DNA from: Akkermansia muciniphila
GTDB taxonomy: Bacteria > Verrucomicrobiota > Verrucomicrobiia > Verrucomicrobiales > Akkermansiaceae
Length of the DNA stretch: 33,493 nucleotides
NCBI GenBank assembly: GCA_945862285.1
Contig: CAMAYN010000017.1
Span: 1 to 33,493, forward strand
Direction: 5' to 3'
The notes under the pieces are model-generated. The model did not search any database and was not told the origin of the DNA. It saw only the letters and a list, made by a program, of their open reading frames with translations. Each line of letters starts with the position of its first letter. Within the stretch, counting starts at the first letter, position 1. This document shows positions 17,511 through 26,000 of this stretch, one piece after another. A program made the translations under genes and the position numbers.

Positions 17511-18305
17511 ATGACTCAAAAATTACTGGCCACTTTTGTAAGTCTTGTTCCCGTGACGAGCTTCGCGCAGTTCACCGCCACCCAAGCGGTAACTTTTGCG
17601 GTAACGGAAACCTTTTCCGCGCCAGCGTTGCCCGCAAAAAATGCAAGTGGTGCCATTGTGGCAAATTCGCCATTGGTCTTCGAAAACGAATTTTCTACCA
17701 CTCGCAGCAGTGTAACAACTTCAACCTACGAATATGGCTCCAAAATGTTTACGGCAAGAATCTCCAATCGCGAAATCCTCCTCGCCTTGGTTGACGAAAA
17801 AGTCATCGACAACATTACCGGATATTCGCTCGCGTTCGTTTCCTCAGTAAGCGTAAACGGAATTGACGACGGCAAACTCATGTGTGTTCACAAGACCCGA
17901 CCGTCCGTCGATGTGAGTGCTTACATTTCATTTCATTCCGAATTAGAAGGCGAAGCTACGACGAGCATAACCACGAAAATTACCACAGAAAACTCAACAA
18001 CGGCAACGTCCTCCAACCGGATTAGCGGTTCGCTGAGTCGCAGAGAAAGAATCGAAATTTCATTTTTCAAGATCGATGATTCAGAGCACCGGGTTTTGTT
18101 GGGAATCAACAATTCCACAGAACGCACGCACACCGCGTTGGTTAGTGGTGCCAGTCGCACCGTTTTTGTGCCCGGCGCCTCATCGATCACCAACATCTCA
18201 GGTTCATCGGGAGATAATTCCTCCGAACGATCTGGCTACGGACTCATGGAAGGTCGAATTACCGCGGCAAATTCCGTAGTCACACTCACCCCAGTTACCC
18301 CATAG
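17511..18305 (+). CDS. Secreted Ser/Thr-rich protein of unknown function
   Basis: A 264-residue protein with a typical signal peptide (MTQKLLATFVSLVPVTSFAQ, cleavage near residue 18-20). The mature part is rich in Ser, Thr, Val and Asn and looks all-beta. Segments such as FAVTETFSAPALPAKNASGAI and a run of TTSITTKITTENSTTATSS alternate polar residues; no catalytic motif, lipobox or membrane anchor is seen. I do not recognise a family. The start is set by the signal peptide and the promoter-like element just upstream. The stop codon TAG at 18303-18305 runs into a perfect AGGAGG. Confidence 0.75.
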   Translation: MTQKLLATFVSLVPVTSFAQFTATQAVTFAVTETFSAPALPAKNASGAIVANSPLVFENEFSTTRSSVTTSTYEYGSKMFTARISNREILLALVDEKVIDNITGYSLAFVSSVSVNGIDDGKLMCVHKTRPSVDVSAYISFHSELEGEATTSITTKITTENSTTATSSNRISGSLSRRERIEISFFKIDDSEHRVLLGINNSTERTHTALVSGASRTVFVPGASSITNISGSSGDNSSERSGYGLMEGRITAANSVVTLTPVTP

Positions 18306-18382
18306 GAGGTGTAAGAAAAGTAATGCCTGCGAGAAATCGCAACACATTGAATGGTCTTTCGCCCGAAAAATACGAAATCTGA
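18304..18382 (+). other. Strong Shine-Dalgarno followed by a 19-codon ORF
   Basis: AGGAGG (18304-18309) is followed, 13 bases later, by ATG 18323 and a 19-codon frame ending at TGA 18380-18382 (MPARNRNTLNGLSPEKYEI). A small GNRA-capped hairpin (TGCGA-GAAA-TCGCA, 18328-18341) lies inside it. It may be a tiny gene, the start of a truncated gene, or chance. Confidence 0.2.
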
Positions 18383-18439
18383 TTCTTAGGATCATTTCAA
18401 ACTTGCCCTCCCCCAAAAAAATCAGCGTAACCTCCCCAC

Positions 18440-18733
18440 ATGAAACAAGTCCGCATCATTAACATCGAGGAAACTATCGGCAAAACCGTCGGTCGCCGCC
18501 TGCCGCCCGACCCACTCTGTCCCAAAAACCACTCCATCGCATCCTCCAAAAGCTGGAAAAAAGCATTTCCTTACGGATACCCACGAAGAAGCCGAATTAT
18601 GGAAGAAGAAGAATATCCAAGTGAGAGCGAGCTGACAACGCGCGAACCCAGCACCGAGGACCTCGTCAACCTGCTATTCCTCCGCGTACACTACGCCGAT
18701 CAAATTTTCCGCCAACCGGACGCAGAGCCTTGA
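18440..18733 (+). CDS. Small hypothetical protein, possibly a gene remnant
   Basis: A 97-residue frame of no recognised family. It starts KQVRIINIEETIGKT, has a basic middle (KSWKKAFPYGYPRRSR) followed by an acidic stretch (EEEEYPSESE), and ends in a helix-like NLLFLRVHYADQIFRQ. There is no visible Shine-Dalgarno before ATG 18440. It sits in a poorly coding stretch between the secreted protein and the hairpin run. It may be a real small gene or a decayed one. Confidence 0.4.
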   Translation: MKQVRIINIEETIGKTVGRRLPPDPLCPKNHSIASSKSWKKAFPYGYPRRSRIMEEEEYPSESELTTREPSTEDLVNLLFLRVHYADQIFRQPDAEP

Positions 18734-18770
18734 ACTTCGTGTCCCTAAACCCCGAATCCGAATTGCATCC

Positions 18771-18936
18771 GTCCCAACGGGACATGTCAAAACGAGACCG
18801 CGACTTTAATTGCGGTTCATGGCTCCATGTTTCTTGGCTTGGCACTTGAAAAGTGCGGCCGCTCTGGAAGCTGTGTCTTGCTGCAGAGCACCAAAGTCTG
18901 CCATTTTTGAAAAATGACGGAGATTTTGCTAAATCT
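18771..18936. repeat. Run of short inverted repeats (hairpins) upstream of tig
   Basis: The 280-base gap before tig holds consecutive inverted repeats: GTCCC-AAC-GGGAC (18771-18783), ACCGC/GCGGT (18797-18816), GCACTT-GAA-AAGTGC (18842-18856), GCGGCCGC (18855-18862), GCTCTG...CAGAGC (18861-18889), CATTTTTGAAAAATG (18902-18916) and AGATTT-TGCT-AAATCT (18921-18936). Each is perfect over 5-7 bp. The arrangement looks like a dispersed REP-type or structured-RNA element rather than coding sequence. An opposite-strand frame through it (18666-18962) is considered spurious. Confidence 0.6.
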
Positions 18937-18948
18937 GCGGCTTTTCCA

Positions 18949-18978
18949 TTGACAGCCGACACGTGACGTTCCTATTTT
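18949..18978 (+). promoter_or_regulatory. Promoter of the tig-clpP operon
   Basis: A perfect TTGACA (18949-18954) is followed after 18 bases by TATTTT (18973-18978), 37 bases before the trigger factor ATG. The -35 begins 13 bases after the last hairpin of the repeat run, so that element borders the promoter directly. Confidence 0.55.
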
Positions 18979-19014
18979 CCCGCCCCCCGTAAGCGATTAA
19001 CCAAATTTTTCCGA

Positions 19015-20331
19015 ATGAATATTACTGTCGAACGCCTCCCGAAATGCCTTGCTACCTTGCATGTCGATATTCCTGCCGATGCCGTTACCTTCGAACGCGA
19101 GACTTTATTGAAGACCTATGCTAGCAAAGCAAAAATCCCAGGCTTCCGCCCAGGAAAAGCACCTAAAGCGGTCATCGCTAAGAAATTCCAGAAGGAAATT
19201 GAGGAAGAAATGGAGTCGGATTTGGTGAATCGTGCCTTGGAGACCTCGATCAAACAGGAGAAACTCAAGGTGCTCGACTTCGGAACTCCCTCTGACATGG
19301 GTGTGCGCGAAGATGGTAGCTTTGGCTTTAAAACAAACCTCGTTCTTGCTCCAGACCTCGTTCTGCCCGATTACAAAAACATCGCTGTATCGGTAAAATC
19401 AGAGGAAGTGACGGAGGAGGAAATTTCCAAGCAATTAGAAGATCTCCAAAAGCGCTTTGCGGAACACGATGCTGTGGAAGGTCGTGCGATAGCGATGGGC
19501 GACATGGGAGTGATTGATTTCCATTCGACGATTGATGGCGTAAAGCTGGAAGAAGCACTCGGCAAGCCTGCAGGTTATCTTGCCGGACGTGAGGGATTCT
19601 GGATTCGCATGGAAGATGATGCTTTTTTACCAGGATTTGCGACGCAGCTTGTCGGCACAGAATTAGGAGCCGCGCGCGATGTGGACATTGTGATTCCTGA
19701 AGATTTCCCGATGGCTGACCTCGTCGGCAAAACCTTGCGCATTCACGTAGTTTTGAAAGAAATCAAGCAAGCGATTCTCCCTCAAATCGATGATGCATTC
19801 GCAGCAAAACTCATGGGTCCAGGGAAAACTACGGATGATTTGCGTTCGACGATATCTGATGGCCTTGCCACCAACAAGAAGAAGGAAAACATCGAGGAGA
19901 AAATCGACCAAATTGTTTCCTATCTTAGCTCTCAAGTGGAGTTCGAGATTCCGGAAGATTTGCTGATGTCTGAGGCGCAGCGCCAGACGGATCAAATGGT
20001 GCAGGAAGCATCGAAGAGCGGTATGAGCGATGAGGAAATCATGGAAAAACAAGAAGATTTCTTTGCGCAAGCGCAAGAGAGTGCGACGACGAACATTAAG
20101 ACGAATTTCATTCTGCAAGAAATCGCTAGCGTAGAAAATGTGACCATCTCTGATAGCGAGCTAGTGAATCACCTCGCGTATGTGGCGCAGCAGCGCAAAG
20201 AAGACCCCATCAAGTTCATCAAAGGATTGCAACGTGGCGGACGCTTACCCGGCATACGTAATTCGCTGTTGGTAAATAAAGTCCTTGATTTTTTGGTGGA
20301 ACAGGCTTCGGTATCATTCATCACAGAATAA
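19015..20331 (+). CDS. tig: Trigger factor, ribosome-associated chaperone
   Basis: Trigger factor binds the ribosome at the exit tunnel and shields nascent chains; it also has prolyl isomerase activity. The 438-residue protein (usual 430-450) has the N-terminal ribosome-binding domain with the signature IPGFRPGKAPKAVI (about 41-54), the PPIase region around MGVIDFHSTIDG and GFATQLVG, and a helical C-terminal domain with LLMSEAQRQTDQM. The PPIase core is rather divergent. It lies directly upstream of clpP with a 6-base gap, the classic tig-clp order. Confidence 0.95.
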   Translation: MNITVERLPKCLATLHVDIPADAVTFERETLLKTYASKAKIPGFRPGKAPKAVIAKKFQKEIEEEMESDLVNRALETSIKQEKLKVLDFGTPSDMGVREDGSFGFKTNLVLAPDLVLPDYKNIAVSVKSEEVTEEEISKQLEDLQKRFAEHDAVEGRAIAMGDMGVIDFHSTIDGVKLEEALGKPAGYLAGREGFWIRMEDDAFLPGFATQLVGTELGAARDVDIVIPEDFPMADLVGKTLRIHVVLKEIKQAILPQIDDAFAAKLMGPGKTTDDLRSTISDGLATNKKKENIEEKIDQIVSYLSSQVEFEIPEDLLMSEAQRQTDQMVQEASKSGMSDEEIMEKQEDFFAQAQESATTNIKTNFILQEIASVENVTISDSELVNHLAYVAQQRKEDPIKFIKGLQRGGRLPGIRNSLLVNKVLDFLVEQASVSFITE

Positions 20332-20337
20332 CAAATT

Positions 20338-20988
20338 ATGAATCCCTATTCGCCGCATTTCCAAGCCCCACAAAGCCCTAGCAACAATTACTACGTACCC
20401 GTCGTCATCGAGCAAGACGGACGTGGCGAGCGCTCCTTTGATATTTACTCGCGGTTGCTGAAGGATCGCATCATTTTCATTGGTACGGCGATTGATGATT
20501 ATGTGGCGAACTCGGTCATCGCGCAGTTGTTGTTTTTGCAAATGCAAGATCCGAAAAAGGACATTCACATCTACATCAATTCTCCCGGTGGCTCGGTCAC
20601 GGCGGGATTGGCGATGTATGATACCATGCAGTTCATGACCTGCGACGTGAATACGTACTGCATCGGCATTGCAGCCTCCATGGGTTCAGTTCTGCTCACC
20701 GCGGGGACGAAAGGGAAACGCTTTTGCCTACCAAATTCTCACGTGATGATTCACCAAGTGTCAGGCGGCGCGAGTGGCACGGCCTCTGATGTGGAGCGCA
20801 CGATTGGTTTCATGTTTAATCTTAAATCCCGTTTAAATGGGATTCTGGCGAAGCACAGCGGCCATACTCCAGAAGAAATTGAGCGTGACTCGGATCGCGA
20901 TAACTACATGTCTGCTGAAAGAGCCGTGGAATATGGATTGGTTGATAAAATTCTGAGCCGAAAAGAAATGCCCGACGTTAAGGGATAA
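20338..20988 (+). CDS. clpP: ATP-dependent Clp protease proteolytic subunit
   Basis: ClpP forms the barrel-shaped serine protease that degrades proteins fed by ClpX or ClpA/C. The 216-residue protein has the serine in GIAASMGS (S114), the histidine in MIHQVSGG (H139) and the aspartate in RDNYMSA (D188). The spacing, 25 and 49 residues, is exactly that of E. coli Clp[18 protein letters not shown] (81-97) is the usual N-terminal core. The loop after the histidine ([10 protein letters not shown]) differs from the common LGGFQGQATD form. About 20-35 residues before the core may include a propeptide. clpX is not next to it, unlike in many bacteria. Confidence 0.95.
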   Translation: MNPYSPHFQAPQSPSNNYYVPVVIEQDGRGERSFDIYSRLLKDRIIFIGTAIDDYVANSVIAQLLFLQMQDPKKDIHIYINSPGGSVTAGLAMYDTMQFMTCDVNTYCIGIAASMGSVLLTAGTKGKRFCLPNSHVMIHQVSGGASGTASDVERTIGFMFNLKSRLNGILAKHSGHTPEEIERDSDRDNYMSAERAVEYGLVDKILSRKEMPDVKG

Positions 20989-21026
20989 ACGGAATTTGCG
21001 CTCAGCGGCACTTCGCCTTTGACCGC

Positions 21027-21048
21027 AACCAAGATTTCTGGTTTTTTT
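21027..21048 (+). terminator. Weak Rho-independent terminator after clpP
   Basis: A 5-bp stem AACCA/TGGTT (21027-21031 with 21039-21043), 7-base loop, runs into seven T residues (21042-21048). It lies between clpP and the next gene, whose ATG is only 6 bases further on, so it may be partial or leaky. Confidence 0.35.
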
Positions 21049-21053
21049 CTGGG

Positions 21054-21659
21054 ATGCAATGCCCAAGCTGTGTTCAACAAATCCATAGGGGGGCAGAATC
21101 ATGTCCTCATTGTGGATTTACGATGAAGGTAGCTGATGCCTTGTTTTTCAGGGAGGTTTTGCCGACTGGATTGCTGGAAGATACGGCAGGAATTTTACGC
21201 AGAAGCGATTTGCAGCGCATCGACGTAGCGCTGGAGCGTTTCCGCAGGTTGTTTCCGCAGTTGTTTTTTGCCATTCATATTCGGACGTTTCGCACGCCCA
21301 CAGATCTGCAAATGTTTGGTTTTTGGCTACTCAACCATGCGATATTTCGGGATCAAGACCAGACACTTAACAACGCGGACGGTATCCTTTTGGTGATGGA
21401 CGTGGAGAGCAAACAAGCAGGACTCACCTTTGGCTACACTGTGGAGCCCTATTTGGATAAAACCGACACGTATGCCTGCTTGTGCAAAGCTCATTCTTCA
21501 TGGGTCAATCAATTATTTGCTGATGGAATGATTGCTTTGCTCATGCATTTGGAAGGTGTGCTGATTCGCAAGCATCGCATCCATCGGACCGATAAAAGCC
21601 TGATGCCCCGTAAACCCATCACCTCATCCATTTCCAACGATACGCCGCAAGTGGGATGA
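21054..21659 (+). CDS. Zinc-ribbon and TPM-like domain protein
   Basis: A 201-residue protein with an N-terminal zinc ribbon (CPSC at 3-6 and CPHC at 17-20) followed by a TPM-like domain (about 45-165): LERFRRLFPQLFFAIHI, then NADGILLVMDVESKQAGLTFGYTVEPYLD, which matches the TPM fold seen in thylakoid and bacterial membrane-associated proteins. No membrane helix is seen. The function is unknown; TPM proteins have been linked to photosystem II repair in plants and to membrane protein turnover. Its stop overlaps the next start (ATGA), so it is cotranslated with the membrane-anchored partner. It follows clpP by 65 bases. Confidence 0.75.
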   Translation: MQCPSCVQQIHRGAESCPHCGFTMKVADALFFREVLPTGLLEDTAGILRRSDLQRIDVALERFRRLFPQLFFAIHIRTFRTPTDLQMFGFWLLNHAIFRDQDQTLNNADGILLVMDVESKQAGLTFGYTVEPYLDKTDTYACLCKAHSSWVNQLFADGMIALLMHLEGVLIRKHRIHRTDKSLMPRKPITSSISNDTPQVG

Positions 21660-22717
21660 ATGATTCAATCAGAAATATCGTGAAATTTTGCCTTGTCATC
21701 TTGCTTGCACTGATGCCGATCGCCACAAGGGCAAATCCTGAACCAGAGGAAAATCGAGTGGCGGAGGAGTATCAATTAGCGCCGTTGCCTGAATGGTCGA
21801 ATGAGGATCTACAGCGTTTGCAGCAAGGCGAGAATCTGATTTTGGGCTCGTTATTTTTCGGGGATGCCGATGGCGACGATGTGATCGAGCTATCGCAGCC
21901 CGGCCCCGATCTTGCAGTTCAGCCCCCGCCTAGCGATATTCCAGATGCGGCTCTTGAGAAATATTTCCTCCAACCAATCGAATCTTTACTGCTTGATCCG
22001 CAAGGGATTTTATCCAACCAAGAGTATCTCGACATAGAGGGTTTTCTGAAATACCACTCGGAAGAATCAGCATTAGATTTATGCATTTATCTCTTCGATG
22101 CGGAGCAAAAGATTCCCAACTATTACCAAGTTGACAACATCCTCAAACGTCACGAACGCGAAGGTCGGCAAACGGCGGTGATCTACTATTTTTATGGTAA
22201 TCCAGCGCGCACGGAACTGAATTTGACGGCGGAAATCACCGGGAAAATTGGCAATCAGGAACGCTTACGATGCTTACAAAATTCCATCAATACCGCAGCG
22301 AAAAAAAGTCAAGATTTTGATCAACTTGAAGCATTTTCCATGCAAATGTCGATCTTAGTCGTTCGACTCGAAAAGGCCCTAGCCGATGGACAAGATTTAT
22401 CAGGATCGGCACTCGTCACAACGCCAACGAACCCAGCTCTGCTCGGCGAAAAGGCAACGAAACTTCATGATCTTTATGGGAAATTTCAGGCATACATCCT
22501 TCCTACGCTCCTCATTTTTTCAGTGGCCTGCGTGGCGTGGATTTTTTCTCGAATCATCAAAAACCGGAAAACCTACCGATTGGAAGAATATGAAATTCCA
22601 CCGCGTTTGGGCGCGAATCAGGCAGCGGGCATCGGTGGGGTGATATCGTATTCCAGCACCAGCAAGCCCGTTTCCTTTGAGCAATTCAATGCGCCTACAT
22701 ACCAGAAACGCCGATAA
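21656..22717 (+). CDS. Membrane-anchored exported protein, partner of the TPM-like protein
   Basis: A 353-residue protein with a signal peptide (about 1-26, ATRA/NP), a long extracytoplasmic part, and one membrane helix near 279-301 followed by a basic and then Gly/Ser-rich cytoplasmic tail. The middle (about 110-245) resembles a divergent TPM-type fold: LLDPQGILSNQEYLDIEGFL, DLCIYLFDAEQKIP, then TAVIYYFYGNPARTELNL. It begins within the stop of the zinc-ribbon/TPM gene, so the two probably form one complex across the membrane. This is inference; no enzyme motif is visible. Confidence 0.7.
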   Translation: MNDSIRNIVKFCLVILLALMPIATRANPEPEENRVAEEYQLAPLPEWSNEDLQRLQQGENLILGSLFFGDADGDDVIELSQPGPDLAVQPPPSDIPDAALEKYFLQPIESLLLDPQGILSNQEYLDIEGFLKYHSEESALDLCIYLFDAEQKIPNYYQVDNILKRHEREGRQTAVIYYFYGNPARTELNLTAEITGKIGNQERLRCLQNSINTAAKKSQDFDQLEAFSMQMSILVVRLEKALADGQDLSGSALVTTPTNPALLGEKATKLHDLYGKFQAYILPTLLIFSVACVAWIFSRIIKNRKTYRLEEYEIPPRLGANQAAGIGGVISYSSTSKPVSFEQFNAPTYQKRR

Positions 22718-22772
22718 GCTTACACTCTTAATTGAATGGCGCAGGCATCCCGCAATACCGCAGAAAAATCTT

Positions 22773-23003
22773 CTAGACTGACATTTCGCTCCATACGTAG
22801 ATTGAGGTTTTTCGTGTGGGAGATTTCTTATTTAAGGCCAACGACCAATCAATTTTTAATGGTCCTGCCTCCTTCATGCGACGAGCTTCTTCCCATGCCT
22901 CGGGGGAATTTCGGTACGCCACACGGGCGGCGTGCTCTTCGGCAATCAACTGCTTGTGAAGTTCACTGCCCCATGCGGTTGCAATCACTTCAATCTCGTT
23001 CAT
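22773..23003 (-). CDS. Small hypothetical protein
   Basis: A 76-residue frame of no known family: MNEIEVIATAWGSELH, then the Glu/Ala/Arg-rich helical segment SPEAWEEARRMKEAG. It looks like real coding sequence in composition, with no competing frame, but has no visible promoter or Shine-Dalgarno. It lies just downstream of the multi-module PVC gene, on the same strand. It may be a short gene or a remnant. Confidence 0.4.
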   Translation of the reverse strand: MNEIEVIATAWGSELHKQLIAEEHAARVAYRNSPEAWEEARRMKEAGPLKIDWSLALNKKSPTRKTSIYVWSEMSV

Positions 23004-23056
23004 GCCGAAAGATTAGCATAGCATGAACGAGGTAACAACGGTATTTCCGCGCGGTA

Positions 23057-26000
23057 TTACTTGAACGGGTGTTCTTTTAAAAGCTCGTCAACAAGATACA
23101 ATTGATTCCGATTTTTCGTCGCCTCACGTACCCGTTTCACGTCTTCGATTTTTACAGCAGGTGCTTTATTGCCGAATTGGTTCCGAACGTAGGTGAGCAC
23201 TCCGGCGACTTCATCATCCTTGAGCATACCACCAAAGGGAGTCATAGGAACTTGGCCTTCGAACTTTTTGCCATTGACTTGCAGCGGCCCCATCAAGCCG
23301 TGTAAGGTCAGTTTCACCAATCGATCAACATCATCCGTAACCCATGGGCTTTGATTCAGCGGCGGGAAGGCAGGCGCAAGGCCCTTGCCATCGGCTTGGT
23401 GACAAGTGGCGCAGTGCGCATCGCGGAAGTAAACTTCATGACCTTTTTTAAATAGGGCCTGTTCTTCTGCTGTCAAATGCTGCGGGATTGTAGGCATGGG
23501 ATGTTCATCAATGATTACATCGGAAATTCCATCAAGTCGTGACTTTGCCGTCTGGATCGTTTGCTTCATCCAGTCGTCCTGAGGTTGCCCGTTGGCGATG
23601 GCGACGATTTTTTTCGCTGCAGAATTGTTCATCCATGAGGCGGCGACCACAGCTTCGAGGCGCACACGACCGTGTGGATCTTTTGCTGCTGCTTCGAGGA
23701 TTTTTACATGATCGGGGATACGCTCGTAGTTATAACGAACAACGCGAACACCAGCGGCGCGGGCGCGTGGATCTTGTAACGTCAGGACTTTCGCCAAAAA
23801 ACTCGAATCCACGGCATTCAGCCCCCATGTGACCCATAGAGCTTCTACAAGGTGGTGTTCGTAGCCTGGAGCGGAGGGACTTAGTTTACTTACCCACTGG
23901 CGCAGGGCGGGTAATACGGCAGCTTCACCAAGACCGCGCAAAGCACGGCGACTGCGATAGCGGGTGCGGTATTCAGGAGACTTCAAGTTTTCCAAAAGTG
24001 TAGCGACACTGGCTTTATGGACGCTGGCGGGTTTCACCAAGGGGCGCGAGGGATAGGTGATGCGGTAGATTCTGCCATGGACGTGGTCGCGGAGTGGGTC
24101 GCGGGCATTGTGTTGCATGTGGCCGATCAGAACGTTATGCCAATCGATGATGTAAAGTGAACCATCAGGGGCGAATTCCAAGTCCACGGGGCGGAAATTG
24201 CCATCAGTGGAAGTAAGTAAATTTTGGCGAAACGCTGTCTTGTAGCCAGTGCCTTCGTCTTTCATGGAGTGCTGCTTAATGCCGAGAAAACCGATATTGT
24301 TGCACAAAAGAATGTCGCCCTGAACTTCGTCAGGGAAATGGCGGGAACTGACAAATTCTAGTCCCGATGTAGGGCGCACGGCTTGCCCGTCGGGGATCAA
24401 ATTTTTCGTCATCGGAGTTCTACCTCCGTAAGGATTTTTCAACGATGATGGCATCATCCAAGTAAGTGGTGGGCCAGAGGTGTGAATGAAAAAGTCCTGT
24501 CCCCAGTCATCAAAAGCAATGCCCCATGGGTTAGGAATGCTCAACTGAGCGGTGCGCTCAAGCTTGGTTTGCTGTGGATTAAAGCGCCAAAAGCCGCCAT
24601 CCACGCCACGCTCGGGGCCGTAGGGAGTCTCTGTATTTGTGTGGAGGAATACTCCTTCGCCCATGAGAAATGCGCCAGACGGATCAGCACAGAAGGCACT
24701 AATGGCGTGGTGAGTATCATGGGTATCAAAGCCGGAGATGACAATTTCCATCGAGTCGGCTTTATCATCGCCGTTTTTATCTCTAATGAGAACGAGGTTG
24801 GGCTCTTGCGCCACGTAAACACCCTCTGGCGCGAATTCGATGCCGATGGGGAGGTGGAGTTTGTCGGCAAAGACAATTTCTTTGTCGGCCTTACCATCGT
24901 TGTTCGTATCCTCGTAGATGAGAATTTTATCATTAGGCATGGGGTCGCCAGGGCGATAGTGTGGATAGGTGGGCATGACTGCCACCCACAGTCGCCCTCG
25001 ATCGTCAAAAGACATTTGCATGGGGTTAGCAAGGTTTGGAAACTCTTTTTCTGAGGCGAAAAGAGAGATTTTATAGCCATCGGGAACGGATAAACTCTTC
25101 AGCGCTTCATCGCCGTATTTATAGACACCGTCGCCATTTTTCCCGCCCGTGCGGAAATTGGTATCTACACTGGGCAAGGTGTGGGTTTTGCTATCATCCA
25201 CAGCGAGGCTGGTCGTTTTGCCCGCGGTGATTTCATAGATACGCTGGTCGCGGATCGACATCATTTCGCGGTTTTTTTTGACTTCATCGGGGTAATTTTT
25301 CGGGCCGAATGGAGCATAGCGACGTCCATGCGTATGCACACCGTTAAGAATATTGTAATCGTTATTCCAGAACCAATCTTTTTGCTTCACGGCGGCGCGG
25401 ACCAGTGCGGGAGTTGCTTTTGATTCGTGGTATTTTTTTCCGTAGATGCCATCGGCAAGCCATTTTGCGACTTGAGCATATCCTTCTTCTGTGGGGATGA
25501 AACCATAGCTAGTGAAGGGCTTCGATGATTTGCTGTAAAGCTCCATGGATGGCGTAAATAGATCAACGTAAGTGAGTTTGTTTGCCGTTGCCACTTGCTC
25601 GATCGCAGCAGCATAGGCTTTCAGACGGTCATTTTCGGCAACACCATCGGGCAAGTCTTTTTTGAATTTACGCTGATTTTCGTAGGCAATCGGCGACACC
25701 AAAACGAGGCGAGGTGCTTGTTTTCCATTGTAGGCCTTGCTCAAGGTGTGTTTGACAAAAGCCTCTAACTCCGCTTTAAAATTATTGACTTTGTCTTTGC
25801 CGTCGAAGGATTCGTTGTAGCCAAAGAAGGCGACGATTGTATCTGCTTCGAGATGGGTCAGCCACTGGTCAGGCATGGGGTAGAATCCAGTGCCTGCATG
25901 CGGTTTATGTTGGGGATGGAATTGCTCCGCACCAGGGAAAGCCCACTGCGATTTCCGGCTCGGATGTGGGCGAAAGCCTGGGGTATCTCCTGGGTGTCCC

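Noticed and set aside
16310-17794. Two overlapping plus-strand frames across cysK
   Set aside because: cysK on the other strand has all its motifs, and these frames show no family pattern.
18666-18962. 98-codon opposite-strand frame through the hairpin run
   Set aside because: It overlaps the end of the 97-residue ORF and runs through the inverted repeats; it is better explained as a chance reading of a non-coding repeat.
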